Assembly (NCBI GenBank): GCA_036526135.1
Contig: DATCZA010000059.1
Span: forward strand, 1 to 45,330
DNA: 45,330 nt
DNA from: UBA2965 sp036526135
GTDB lineage: Bacteria; Pseudomonadota; Gammaproteobacteria; Pseudomonadales; Azotimanducaceae
Direction of reading: 5' to 3'
Shown here: piece by piece, positions 1 to 8,562 of the stretch
How the letters are laid out: each line of letters begins with the position of its first letter
Position numbering within the stretch: the first letter of the stretch is position 1
Program-made: the position numbers and the translations under genes
The notes under the pieces: generated by a model
The model's input: the letters and a program-made list of their open reading frames with translations, nothing else
Databases searched by the model: none
What the model was told of the DNA's origin: nothing

Positions 1-1116
1 GGGAGTCCAGTCCTGGTCGTGAAAGTCGTGAAGCTCGAAGTCTTTGAAGCCGGTGATCGACGTGAACTCGCCAATGTCCGTGCTCCAGTTCATCAGCAGA
101 GTAGCCGAATAGGTATCCATGTCGGAAACGTCCGGCACCGAACTGTTGGCGGACAGGTATTTGCTCGGCGCCTTGCAGCGCTCGCCGGGCGCGCAGGGGG
201 ATGCGTACATCGGCTGCCGCGCCACGGTGTCGGGATACGCGTCTGACGGGAAGGTCGTGCCGGCGGGGACGTAGAGCGCCTCCCCGGGTATGTTGCCGAT
301 GGCGGAATCCTGGCCACCGTCACGGTGTCGTGAGTAAGCTCCGATCAACCGGGCGTCGAAAGCGTCGTTGGGCGTAAAGGCCAGCTGAACGCGCACCGCA
401 GATCGGTCACGGCTACCCATGTCTTGATTGTTGACGATGTTCGTGACGAACCCATCACGTGATTGATGCGAGCCGGAGATACGGGCCGCCAGCACGTCCG
501 CAACCACCGGAAACTCGACTGCACCGCGCAGCTCGATCAGATCGTAGTTGCCATACGACGCCTCGAGCTTGGCCCCGGTTTCGCCGGTGGGTGCTTCGTT
601 GATTACCTGGACAACGCCGCCCGTGCTGTTGGCACCGAAGAGTGTTCCCTGAGGGCCGCGCAGCACCTCGACCCGCTGAATGTCGTAGGTGTCCAGCAGG
701 GCGGTCATGTTGAAATACTGTGGCACGCCGTCCTCGACAACCACCACCGTGGTCCCGCCGTAGGGATCGGGCTCGATGACGCCCATCCCACGGATGTTGA
801 AAACGGCGCCATGGGGGACGTTGGCGAAGGACTGGATCTGCACGTTTGGAATGGTGCCCTGCAAGGCCTCCAGGGTGGTTGCGTGCATGTCGTCCATGCG
901 CTGGCCCGTTACCGCGGCAACGGAGATCGGAACCTCCTGAATGGACTCCTCGCGCTTGGTGGCCGTGACGACGATCTCTTCCATCAGAGAGCCGGCTCGG
1001 GCACCCTGGCGGCCGGCGGCTTCCTCGGCGTGCGCGGTTGTCGCGACCGTCATCACCGCAAGCAAGGCGGCGGTAGCGGTAGCTGCGCGCCATGGCGCGG
1101 ATGCTATGTCTGTCAT
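1..1116 (-). CDS. TonB-dependent receptor, N-terminal part (cut by left window edge)
   Basis: Outer-membrane receptor for active uptake of a ligand that cannot be named. The frame is open from an ATG at 1116 to base 1, giving 372 residues of signal peptide, plug and early barrel. The ATG follows a good ribosome site (AAGGAGAG). Residues 1-30 are a signal peptide ending in TTAHA. A TonB-box-like stretch (EEIVVTATKREE) follows at about 44-55. The plug shows the usual IRGMG, VEDGVP and RVEVLRGPQGTLFGAN signatures and then the NSTGGVVQVI strand. The C-terminal barrel lies outside the window. It is the last gene of the operon that begins with the GST at 5511, 94 bases after the Rieske oxygenase stop. 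Co-transcription with an oxygenase and a transporter suggests import of the substrate they process, which is inference. Confidence 0.93.
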   Translation of the reverse strand, partial: MTDIASAPWRAATATAALLAVMTVATTAHAEEAAGRQGARAGSLMEEIVVTATKREESIQEVPISVAAVTGQRMDDMHATTLEALQGTIPNVQIQSFANVPHGAVFNIRGMGVIEPDPYGGTTVVVVEDGVPQYFNMTALLDTYDIQRVEVLRGPQGTLFGANSTGGVVQVINEAPTGETGAKLEASYGNYDLIELRGAVEFPVVADVLAARISGSHQSRDGFVTNIVNNQDMGSRDRSAVRVQLAFTPNDAFDARLIGAYSRHRDGGQDSAIGNIPGEALYVPAGTTFPSDAYPDTVARQPMYASPCAPGERCKAPSKYLSANSSVPDVSDMDTYSATLLMNWSTDIGEFTSITGFKDFELHDFHDQDWTP

Positions 1117-1210
1117 TATTGGTCTCTCCTTGTGATTGCGAAGGTGGCGAAGACTCCGCCTGCATTCGCGTGTGTGATTGAACCTTTCGGTTCTGTTTCG
1201 GATGGGCGCG

Positions 1211-2557
1211 TTACCGTCGTCCCTCGAGATAGTCATTGAGCACCTCGTGAAAACGCCGCACCCGGCTCTCCTGACCGCTTAAGATCGCGTCGCGATAGCC
1301 GCGGGAATGAAACCCCTGCTGCTGGCCGACCGCCACCCCGAGATCCTGGATCAGAAACGAATCCATCATGTCCTCGATGACCGCACCGGAGCCGTATTCG
1401 AACTGTTCGGGCTCGGCCTCCTGCAGTGGACGGGGGCCGCAGATCGTGACCACTTCGTCCTGTCCCTCGACGGGCGATGCGAAAAACCAGTATTCGAACG
1501 TGCATTTCTCAGGATCGGCGGGATGAGGCTCCGTACGAAAAAAGTGCACGCCGTCCGCCGTTGCCGTGAGCGTCACGTTGGGGAACAGGGTGTGATGAAA
1601 ATAGTCGGTGAGCTCGTCGTCCGAGTACTTCGCGTAGTGTCCGTAGCCGCGCGCGGGGCCGAGCTTGCGCCGTTGCTGCTGGAGCGCGATGCGCCCATCC
1701 CTGGCACGCGCGGCAAAATCGGCGGGATCCAGGTCCCACGCGGCCAGGATCTCATCCCACGGGGCCTCCACCTCGTTGGGGCGTGGCGCGCGCATGGAAG
1801 GCTGGCCCTGCTCGATCATCCGGTTGTGGCCGGTGGAGTAGGCTTCGAAGATCGTGTTGCGGTAGTCCTCGTCCGTCGTCGTCGCGAGCTCGGGGTGCAC
1901 CGTGGGCAGGTGGTAGGACTCGTTGAAGTTGTCGGAGGCAAATTTCCAGTTGGCGTCCACGGTGAAGGCGCGCCGCACCACGCGAACGGCGGCGTCGAGA
2001 TCGCGATTGGCGAACAGCTCCGGGATGGGGTCTAAAAACGCCGCGAGTGAGGGCGCCTCCGGATCCATGGTGTACCAGACGAACCCGCCCCAGGTGTCGC
2101 AGGGCACCTCGACCAGGGAGACGCGGCCGCACGGGCTGCCGCCGTCGAAGTCTTCGGGGTCCTGCGCGTGCACGAGCACGCCGTCGGTACCGTACTCCCA
2201 GCCGTGATACGAGCAGGTGAAGTTGCCGCGACCCTCGCCTGCCCACACCAGCCGGTTACCACGGTGCTGGCAGCTGTTGTAGAACGCGCGGATCGATCCG
2301 TCGCTCTGACGGGTCGCGATGATGGACTCGCGCAGAAAATTGTGGACGATCCAGTCGCCGGCGTCGGGCAGCTCCGATTCCCGCCCGGCGATGTGCCACA
2401 CACGCGTCCACATTCGGTCCCACTCACGGCGGGCAAAGTCCTGGCTGTAGTAGCGATCGCCGGTGATGGGATCTCCGCGCAGAAATTGCGGGTGTCCGGC
2501 GTCCAGCTTTTCTGCGCGGCTCTCCTGCGGAGCCGACTGAATGTTGGTTTCAGCCAT
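1211..2557 (-). CDS. Rieske non-haem iron oxygenase, alpha subunit
   Basis: Predicted ring-hydroxylating or demethylating oxygenase of 448 residues, taking electrons from a separate reductase not seen here. The Rieske [2Fe-2S] site is complete: Cys96-x-His98 and Cys115-x2-His118 (CQHRG ... CSYHGWEY). The mononuclear iron site shows Asp209 (SDNFNESYH), His216 and His221 in the expected H-x4-H spacing, with a late Asp-rich segment (MDSFLIQDLG) likely to give the carboxylate ligand. The reading frame extends upstream to 2860, but ATG 2557 is chosen because GAGGAGG precedes it and the Rieske fold begins soon after. It lies 20 bases after the MDR reductase and before the TonB receptor. Substrate unknown; no beta subunit or ferredoxin gene is adjacent. 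Confidence 0.93.
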   Translation of the reverse strand: MAETNIQSAPQESRAEKLDAGHPQFLRGDPITGDRYYSQDFARREWDRMWTRVWHIAGRESELPDAGDWIVHNFLRESIIATRQSDGSIRAFYNSCQHRGNRLVWAGEGRGNFTCSYHGWEYGTDGVLVHAQDPEDFDGGSPCGRVSLVEVPCDTWGGFVWYTMDPEAPSLAAFLDPIPELFANRDLDAAVRVVRRAFTVDANWKFASDNFNESYHLPTVHPELATTTDEDYRNTIFEAYSTGHNRMIEQGQPSMRAPRPNEVEAPWDEILAAWDLDPADFAARARDGRIALQQQRRKLGPARGYGHYAKYSDDELTDYFHHTLFPNVTLTATADGVHFFRTEPHPADPEKCTFEYWFFASPVEGQDEVVTICGPRPLQEAEPEQFEYGSGAVIEDMMDSFLIQDLGVAVGQQQGFHSRGYRDAILSGQESRVRRFHEVLNDYLEGRR

Positions 2558-2577
2558 TCCAGGTTCCTCCTCGACGT

Positions 2578-3579
2578 TCAGGTCACGCGGACCACGCGCG
2601 TGCCCACGTTGCCCCCGGCTAACAGATCGACGAACGCGGCGGGCGCGGCCTCGACCCCGTCCACTTCGTCTACCAGGGCCTTCAGTTTGCCCGACTTGAG
2701 CCAGGCTGCAATATTCCCGCGCGCCTCGTCGTAGCGGTCGGCAAAATCGAAAACGAGAAAGCCGCGCATGTCCAGGCGCTTGTTGATCAGCAACCCCGGG
2801 ATCCCGCGCGGGCCGGGTTCGGGATTGTCGGTGTCGTACTGGGAGACCACGCCGCAGCACGCGATGCGGCCGGCCACGTTCATGCGCCGCAGGGCAGCAC
2901 CGAGGATGTCGCCACCCGTGTTGTCGAAGTAGACGTCCACACCGTCGGGTGTCGCTTCCTTGAGCGCCTGGCGGAAGCCGTCTTCCCGGTAGTTGACCAC
3001 GGCGTCGAAGCCGAGCTCATCCGTGAGAATGCGGCCCTTGGCGTCGCTCCCGCAAACGCCCACGACCCGCGCGTCCACCGTTGTGGCCATCTGCCCGACC
3101 AGGTGGCCGACGCTGCCGGCGGCGGCCGAGATCATCACCGTTTCCCCGGCTGCCGGGCGGCCCACCTCGAAGAGCCCGAAGTAGGCGGTGAGCCCGTTCA
3201 CGCCCAGAGGCCCCAGATAGTCAACGGGATCGTGGCCCTCGGGGATGAGCGTCAGCGCGCGCGGTTTGTGAACGGAGTACGCCTGCCAGCCGGTGGGCCC
3301 GAGCACCCGATCGCCCGCGGCGAAGTCTTCAGAGCGGCTTTCCGTCACCTCGCCTACGCCGGTGCCGTTCATGACCACCCCGGTCTGCGGCGCGCCGGCA
3401 TAGCTGGCGCTTCCCTGGAGCCCCGCCCGGGTGCCGGCCGTGATGGCGAAGGCCGTGGTCTGCACGAGCACCTCGCCGTCGCCGATCTCGGGCACGGGGC
3501 TCTCGGCGATCCGATAGTTGTCAGCGGTGAGCTTCCCCTGCGGCAGCGAGTCGATGAGCACCTGGGTATTGACGGTCAT
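2578..3579 (-). CDS. Zinc-independent MDR-family NADP-dependent oxidoreductase
   Basis: Medium-chain reductase of 333 residues resembling the leukotriene-B4 dehydrogenase/CurA branch, which reduces alpha,beta-unsaturated carbonyls with NADPH. The Rossmann motif AAAGSVG lies at 152-158, followed by a GVCGSD strand end. The later DVYFDNTGG and GRIACCG segments are typical of the family. No structural zinc Cys cluster is seen. The start is ATG 3579, with GGAGGT upstream. It overlaps the MFS stop by four bases (ATGA), so translation is probably coupled. The frame continues upstream through the MFS gene to 4614, but that part is a shadow. In context it may reduce an enone made or imported by the operon; that role is inference. 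Confidence 0.9.
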   Translation of the reverse strand: MTVNTQVLIDSLPQGKLTADNYRIAESPVPEIGDGEVLVQTTAFAITAGTRAGLQGSASYAGAPQTGVVMNGTGVGEVTESRSEDFAAGDRVLGPTGWQAYSVHKPRALTLIPEGHDPVDYLGPLGVNGLTAYFGLFEVGRPAAGETVMISAAAGSVGHLVGQMATTVDARVVGVCGSDAKGRILTDELGFDAVVNYREDGFRQALKEATPDGVDVYFDNTGGDILGAALRRMNVAGRIACCGVVSQYDTDNPEPGPRGIPGLLINKRLDMRGFLVFDFADRYDEARGNIAAWLKSGKLKALVDEVDGVEAAPAAFVDLLAGGNVGTRVVRVT

Positions 3580-4871
3580 GTTTGGGCACCTCCGGCACGC
3601 GAGCGTAGCACGTCCAGATCGCCGATGAGGGACCTCGCTGCCAGCACGTAGGCGGTGATGCCTCCCAGGCTCACGAGCAGCACGCTCACCATGGCCCAGC
3701 GCAGCGAAGCCTCGCCAATGGCGGGAATGTACAGGTCGCTGAGAACCCCCACCGTCAGCGGCCCCAGGCCAAGGCCGATGAGGTTGAAGAAAAGCATGTA
3801 AACCGACGCCGCCATGGCCCGCCGCTGCGCGGGCACCAGTTCCTGAATGATGGACCAGGTGGGCCCGGCATAGACGCTGGAGAGGATCCCGGGGAGCACG
3901 AACAGGCCGATGGCGAGCCAGGTATTGTCGGTGATGAGCATGGCGATCAGGAGCGGCACGCTGGTGAAGATCGCCAGGGCCGGCAGCCAGCCGTTCCAGC
4001 GCAGATCGCGCTGGCTGAGCTTCGCGCAGAAGACGCCGCCGGCGAAAGCGCCGATGCCGCCGAGCACGCCGACGATGATGGAGATCACCGTTCCCGCTTC
4101 GCCGGTGGAAAGGCCGTGGTAGCGGATGTAGTAAACGGGCATCCAGGTGTGGATGCCGTAGGCCGAAAGACCGTAGAGCGTGCCTCCCATGGCGAATCGG
4201 CGGACCGAGCGGATACTGCCCACCAGCCGCATCCCGGTGAAGGCCTCGCGCATCCAGCCGGACCGCGCAGCCGCCGCGTGCCTGCGGACGGGCTCCGGGA
4301 CGGTGAAGTAGATGACTGCGGCGATGAGCGCGCCGGGTATCGCCGCGGTCACGAAGGCGGCCCGCCAGCCGAACCACTCGTTCACCCAGCCGCCGATGAG
4401 CAGGCCGAGCATCAGACCGATGTTGCCTCCCGTGGCCAGCAGTCCCATGGCCCAGGGTCGCTCCTGGACCGGAAAGAGATCGGAGAGCATCGATTGGCTG
4501 GCCGGCATGGTGCCGGCTTCGCCCACCCCCACGCCGATGCGCGCGAGAAACAGCTGCCAGAAGTTCACCACCGCCCCGCACAGAGCGGTCATGGTGCTGA
4601 AGAGCGCGATGCACACCACGATGATGTTGCGGCGGTTGAGACGATCGGCGAGGGCAGCGATGGGAATGCCGAGCACCGCGTAGAAAACGGCAAAGGCGAT
4701 GCCCGAAAGCAGGCCCAGCAGGCTGTCGGGCAGGTCGAACTCCTGACCTATGGGCTCGAGCAGCACCCCGAGGATCTGTCGATCGACGAAGTTGAAGGCG
4801 GCGGTTGCCGTGAGCAGCACCAGCACGTAGTTGCGGCCGCCGACGGACCAGTGTGATCGCGCGCCGCTCAT
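3576..4871 (-). CDS. MFS transporter, spinster-like
   Basis: Inner-membrane secondary transporter of 431 residues with about 12 hydrophobic segments. The N-terminal NFVDRQILGVLLEPI segment resembles the first helix of spinster-like MFS proteins often found beside aromatic or steroid-type catabolic genes. The loop between helices 2 and 3 carries LADRLNRRN, the MFS signature A position. The fourth helix has RIGVGVGEAG. The start is ATG 4871. It is the second gene of the GST-MFS-MDR-Rieske-TonB receptor series, 31 bases after the GST stop, and its TGA overlaps the reductase ATG. Its likely job is moving the substrate or product across the inner membrane. Direction and ligand cannot be read from sequence. 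Confidence 0.9.
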   Translation of the reverse strand: MSGARSHWSVGGRNYVLVLLTATAAFNFVDRQILGVLLEPIGQEFDLPDSLLGLLSGIAFAVFYAVLGIPIAALADRLNRRNIIVVCIALFSTMTALCGAVVNFWQLFLARIGVGVGEAGTMPASQSMLSDLFPVQERPWAMGLLATGGNIGLMLGLLIGGWVNEWFGWRAAFVTAAIPGALIAAVIYFTVPEPVRRHAAAARSGWMREAFTGMRLVGSIRSVRRFAMGGTLYGLSAYGIHTWMPVYYIRYHGLSTGEAGTVISIIVGVLGGIGAFAGGVFCAKLSQRDLRWNGWLPALAIFTSVPLLIAMLITDNTWLAIGLFVLPGILSSVYAGPTWSIIQELVPAQRRAMAASVYMLFFNLIGLGLGPLTVGVLSDLYIPAIGEASLRWAMVSVLLVSLGGITAYVLAARSLIGDLDVLRSRAGGAQT

Positions 4872-4902
4872 TTTCCGCTCCGGGCCCTGTCCGCCCGCCG
4901 GA

Positions 4903-5511
4903 TCAGGCCTGGATGCCCTTCTGGAACGCGGGCCGGGCTTCGATGCGGTCGATGTAGGCGTTGAGGTTGGTCATCTCCTCGGAGACGGCACCCAGGCGCC
5001 GGGACATGTAAAGGGCGTGACCCAGCATGATGTCCGCGGCGGAAAAGTCGCCGATGAGGTATTCGCGGCCCGCCAGGGCCTCGTCAACGGGTGCCACCGC
5101 CTTGGCCAGCAGTCGCTGGGCCTGGCCGAGGGCCTCCTCGTTGCGCCGCTCGGGAGGCAGCAGCAGCGTCTGCACGACGATGGTGTTCACCGGCGGCATG
5201 ACCATGCCCTCGCAGTAGTGAAACCATTGCAGGTACTCGGGGAACAGCGGCGAGTCCACTGAGGGCTTGAGAGCGCCGTCGCTGTGCCGCGCGACGATGT
5301 ACTCCACGATGGCGCCCGACTCGTAGAGCATGATCTCCCCGTCCTCTAAAACGGGCACGCGGCCGAGCGGGTGGCGTTCGCGGTGGGCCTCGGACTTGAG
5401 GTCCCTGGGATGGAAATCCATGCGGTTGAGCTCGTAATCCAGCCCAAGCTCCTCGAGAAGCCAGACGATGCGTCCGGCCCGTGAATTGGGCGCGTGGTGC
5501 AGTATCAGCAC
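4903..5511 (-). CDS. Glutathione S-transferase
   Basis: Cytosolic GST of 202 residues that would conjugate or use glutathione on electrophilic intermediates. The N-terminal thioredoxin fold shows LILHHAPNSR with a candidate catalytic Ser10, VPVLEDG at 52-58 (cis-Pro) and the glutathione-binding ESGAI at 64-68. The C-terminal helical domain contains IGDFSAADIMLGHAL, the usual N-capping motif. I chose GTG 5511, which follows GGAGGGAGAG. An in-frame ATG at 5559 has no ribosome site and would add 16 unrelated residues. It is the first gene of the minus-strand operon and diverges from the monooxygenase gene at 5659, so the 147-base gap should hold two promoters. Confidence 0.92.
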   Translation of the reverse strand: MLILHHAPNSRAGRIVWLLEELGLDYELNRMDFHPRDLKSEAHRERHPLGRVPVLEDGEIMLYESGAIVEYIVARHSDGALKPSVDSPLFPEYLQWFHYCEGMVMPPVNTIVVQTLLLPPERRNEEALGQAQRLLAKAVAPVDEALAGREYLIGDFSAADIMLGHALYMSRRLGAVSEEMTNLNAYIDRIEARPAFQKGIQA

Positions 5512-5594
5512 TGAAATCTCTCCCTCCAGACGACGTCGGCAGTGTAACCCGACAGGCATGGAATATCGCTGCGAGTTCCCTGCAGGGCCGGCCG

Positions 5595-5624
5595 GTGACG
5601 CTGAGCATCGGCTGCCCTTAGAAT
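5595..5624 (+). promoter_or_regulatory. Candidate sigma70 promoter for the monooxygenase operon
   Basis: A -35-like GTGACG at 5595-5600 (four of six to consensus) is followed after 18 bases by TAGAAT at 5619-5624 (five of six). Transcription would begin near 5631, leaving a leader of about 28 bases to the ATG at 5659. This is motif matching only, in the divergent gap between GST and monooxygenase. Confidence 0.4.
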
Positions 5625-5658
5625 CAGGTCATGTCAAAGAGGGGAATCCGGCGCCCGG

Positions 5659-7293
5659 ATGAACGACGAACCTGACGTGCTGGTGGTGGGTGCGGGTTTT
5701 GCGGGGATGTACGCCGTGCATCGCTTAGGCGAGCTCGGCCTCACGGTGAAGGTGCTGGAGGCGGGTGGAGACGTCGGCGGCACGTGGTACTGGAACCGCT
5801 ACCCCGGCGCCCGCTGCGACGTTCCGAGCCTGGAATACTCCTACGGCTTTTCCCCGGAGCTGGAGCAGGAGTGGGACTGGCCCGAGGTATTTTCCTCACA
5901 GGAGGACATTCTCGCCTACGCGAACCACGTGGCCGACCGGTTCGATCTCCGGCGCCACATGCGGTTCGATACGCGGATCGTCGCCGTCGAGTACCGGGAG
6001 GATGAGAACGTCTGGCGCCTGACCAGCGAGGCGGGCGAGGTCTTCGAAGCGCCGTTCTGCGTCATGGCCACCGGTTGCCTGTCCGTCCCCAACACGCCCC
6101 GCCTGCCGGGTGCCGACTCCTTCGCCGGGCTCGTGCTCCATACCGGACGCTGGCCCCACGAAGCCGTGGATCTCGCGGGCAAGCGGGTGGGCATCATCGG
6201 CACCGGATCCTCCGGCGTTCAGGCCATTCCCGAGCTGGCTCGTCAGTCGGGACACCTGGTGGTGTTTCAGCGCACGCCCGTCTACACGGTCCCGGCGAAC
6301 CGCAAGGCGATGCGGCCCGACGTGCAGCGCGAGTTCCGTGAGCACTATCGCAGCATCCGCGGCATGCAGCAGCGCAATGCCGGTGGGGTTTCCGGATATC
6401 GGCCGCTCAGAGGAGGGCGGGCTGGTCCCGCGGTGCCCGGCGAGCGCGCCTTGCGCACGGGCATCCTCGATCTCGACCCCGATCAACGCCGTCGGATCGT
6501 TGCCGAGCGAGGTCTGGAAACGCTGCTCAACTTCCCCGACGTCTACACGGACCCGGAGGCCAACGAGGTTGCCAACGCCCTTTACCGGGACGCGGTCCGG
6601 GCGGAGGTGCGGGATCCGGAGACCGCGGAGAAGCTGCTGCCGAAAGACTATGGGCTGGGATGCAAGCGCCAGGTGCTGGACCGCGACTTTTTCGAGACCT
6701 TCAACCGCGACGACGTCACGCTGGTCGACCTGCGCGAGACACCCATGGAAACGCTCAATCCCGACGGGATCAGGACCAGCCACGGTCAGTACGATCTTGA
6801 CGTGCTGATCTACGCCACCGGCTTCGATGCCATGACGGGCGCGCTGACCAGGGCGAACGTTCGCGGCCGCGATGGCCAGGCCCTGGCAGACAAGTGGCGA
6901 TACGGTCCGGTTGCGTACCTGGGTCTGCAGATGCGCGGGTTTCCGAACCTGTTCACCGTTACGGGGCCGGGCAGCCCTTCGGTGCTCTGCAACATGCTGG
7001 TGGCCATCGAGCAGCACGTGAACTGGATCGGCGAGTGCATCACGTGGCTGCGCGAGACCAACCGCACGCGCATCGAGCCTCTCGCCGAATCGGAAACCGA
7101 GTGGGTTGCCCACGTCAACGAAGTGGCCGAAGGAACCATGTACACCGCGCCCAGCTGCAATTCCTGGTACCTCGGCGCAAACATACCGGGCAAGCCGCGC
7201 ATCTTCATGCCCTACGTCGGCGGGTACCCGCGCTACCGGGAACGCTGCGAGCGCGAGGCGGCGTCGGGCTATCAGGGGTTCGAGTCGGGCTGA
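5659..7293 (+). CDS. Flavin-dependent Baeyer-Villiger-type monooxygenase
   Basis: Class B flavoprotein monooxygenase of 544 residues, predicted to use FAD and NADPH to insert oxygen into a ketone. It has an FAD motif GAGFAG at 11-16, the family segment GGTWYWNRYPGARCD at 40-54, the Baeyer-Villiger fingerprint FAGLVLHTGRWP at 155-166, and a second nucleotide site GTGSSG at 181-186. Length is normal. The segment at about 255-300 is less like family members I recall, but the frame is uninterrupted. A GAGGGGAA lies 12 bases before ATG 5659, so the ribosome site is somewhat distant. It opens the plus-strand set with a CoA-transferase and a luciferase-like monooxygenase, suggesting ketone-to-ester chemistry followed by acyl-CoA steps. 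Confidence 0.93.
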   Translation: MNDEPDVLVVGAGFAGMYAVHRLGELGLTVKVLEAGGDVGGTWYWNRYPGARCDVPSLEYSYGFSPELEQEWDWPEVFSSQEDILAYANHVADRFDLRRHMRFDTRIVAVEYREDENVWRLTSEAGEVFEAPFCVMATGCLSVPNTPRLPGADSFAGLVLHTGRWPHEAVDLAGKRVGIIGTGSSGVQAIPELARQSGHLVVFQRTPVYTVPANRKAMRPDVQREFREHYRSIRGMQQRNAGGVSGYRPLRGGRAGPAVPGERALRTGILDLDPDQRRRIVAERGLETLLNFPDVYTDPEANEVANALYRDAVRAEVRDPETAEKLLPKDYGLGCKRQVLDRDFFETFNRDDVTLVDLRETPMETLNPDGIRTSHGQYDLDVLIYATGFDAMTGALTRANVRGRDGQALADKWRYGPVAYLGLQMRGFPNLFTVTGPGSPSVLCNMLVAIEQHVNWIGECITWLRETNRTRIEPLAESETEWVAHVNEVAEGTMYTAPSCNSWYLGANIPGKPRIFMPYVGGYPRYRERCEREAASGYQGFESG

Positions 7294-7371
7294 ACGGCTC
7301 CCGGGCCGATCGGTCTCGCGGGCGTCTTTCGATGCTATGCTCGGCCCCGGTCGGAAAGGGGAGGAGCAACG

Positions 7372-8562
7372 ATGGCCGATGTGGAGAGCGCGGAGCACTA
7401 TCCCCTCGCGAACCTTAAGGTTCTGGACTTCTCCCGGGTGCTTGCGGGGCCGTTCGCCGGGCGCATGCTGGCCGATCTCGGGGCCGACGTCGTCAAGGTG
7501 GAGCCGCCCGAGGGCGACATCACGCGCCTGTGGGGCAGGGTCATCGGCGGCGTTCCCGGCTACTACCATCAGCAGAACGCGGGCAAGCGGAACATCTGCG
7601 TCGACCTGCGCGCGCCCGGGGCCCGGGATCTCGTCTTCGAGCTGGTTCGGGAGGCGGACGTTCTCATCGAGAATTACCGCGCGGACGTGATGCCGCGTCT
7701 CGGCCTCGCCTACGAGACTCTCAAGTCCGTCAACCCGCGTCTCATCATGCTGTCGGTATCCGGATTCGGGCACGGCGGGCCGGAGTCTCATCGGCCGGCC
7801 TACGCGCCCATCGTGCACGCCGAGGCAGGGCTGCTCGATCGGCAGGCCCGACGCGGCGACATCCCGTTCCGGGATCTGCCGCTGTCCGTTGCCGACACCA
7901 ACGCCTCGCTGCACGGGCTGGTCGGCGTGCTGGCCGCCGTCATCCTTCGCGAGCGAACGGGACTGGGCCAGCACCTGGACATCGCCATGATCGACGCCAC
8001 GGTTGCCACGGACGATCAGCTCCACTACGACCTGGAGGATTCGGAGGATACGGGCCCGCTGCGTGCGGACACCTGGCAGACGGGGGCAGGCCCCATCCTG
8101 ATCTCCGCGGACTTTCGCCACCTCTGGCGGCTGCTCACGGGGGACCTGGGTCTGGCTGATCCCACCCACAAGGAAATGGACCTGGAAACCAAGATCGGCT
8201 TGCGCCGACAGGCGGTGGCCGAATTCATGGAAGGGCTGGAAACCTGGGAATCGGTGGAGGCCGCCATGGCCAGCATGAACCTGGCCTGGGGTCGCGTCCG
8301 CAACGCCGCGACCATGCGCGAGCAGCCCACTGTCCGCGCCCGGGCCGCCATCGTGGAGGTGGACGACGGTGCCGGCGGCCGGCGGCCGATTCCTCAATCC
8401 CCGTATCGGTTCTCAGCGGCGAGAAGCGGCGTGCGCGGCCCGGCGCCGGGTCGGGGAGAGCACAATCTCGAGGTGCTCGGAGATTGGCTCGGCAAGACAG
8501 AGGCGGACGTCGAGGCGCTGGTTGCGGGCGGTGTCCTGAAAACCGGGGAGGAAGAATCATGA
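7372..8562 (+). CDS. Class III CoA-transferase (CaiB/BaiF family)
   Basis: Transfers CoA between carboxylic acids, or acts as an acyl-CoA racemase-like relative. The 396 residues match the family length. The N-terminal LKVLDFSRVLAGPFAGRML and LGADVVKVEPPEGD stretches are hallmark CaiB/BaiF sequences. Asp175, in LPLSVADTNAS, occupies the position of the catalytic aspartate known from formyl-CoA transferase. The ATG at 7372 follows GGGGAGGAG. It lies 78 bases after the monooxygenase and overlaps the next gene by four bases (ATGA). In context it probably activates an acid produced in the pathway. The CoA donor and acid cannot be inferred. Confidence 0.93.
   Translation: MADVESAEHYPLANLKVLDFSRVLAGPFAGRMLADLGADVVKVEPPEGDITRLWGRVIGGVPGYYHQQNAGKRNICVDLRAPGARDLVFELVREADVLIENYRADVMPRLGLAYETLKSVNPRLIMLSVSGFGHGGPESHRPAYAPIVHAEAGLLDRQARRGDIPFRDLPLSVADTNASLHGLVGVLAAVILRERTGLGQHLDIAMIDATVATDDQLHYDLEDSEDTGPLRADTWQTGAGPILISADFRHLWRLLTGDLGLADPTHKEMDLETKIGLRRQAVAEFMEGLETWESVEAAMASMNLAWGRVRNAATMREQPTVRARAAIVEVDDGAGGRRPIPQSPYRFSAARSGVRGPAPGRGEHNLEVLGDWLGKTEADVEALVAGGVLKTGEEES

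Noticed and set aside
455..1165. A 236-residue minus-strand frame at the left edge
   Set aside because: It is Arg-rich and off-frame. The frame from ATG 1116 gives a signal peptide and TonB plug motifs.
5896..8397. An 833-residue minus-strand open frame opposite the monooxygenase and CoA-transferase
   Set aside because: Both plus-strand genes have intact family motifs. The antisense frame is His/Arg/Gly-rich, spans two genes and has no motif.
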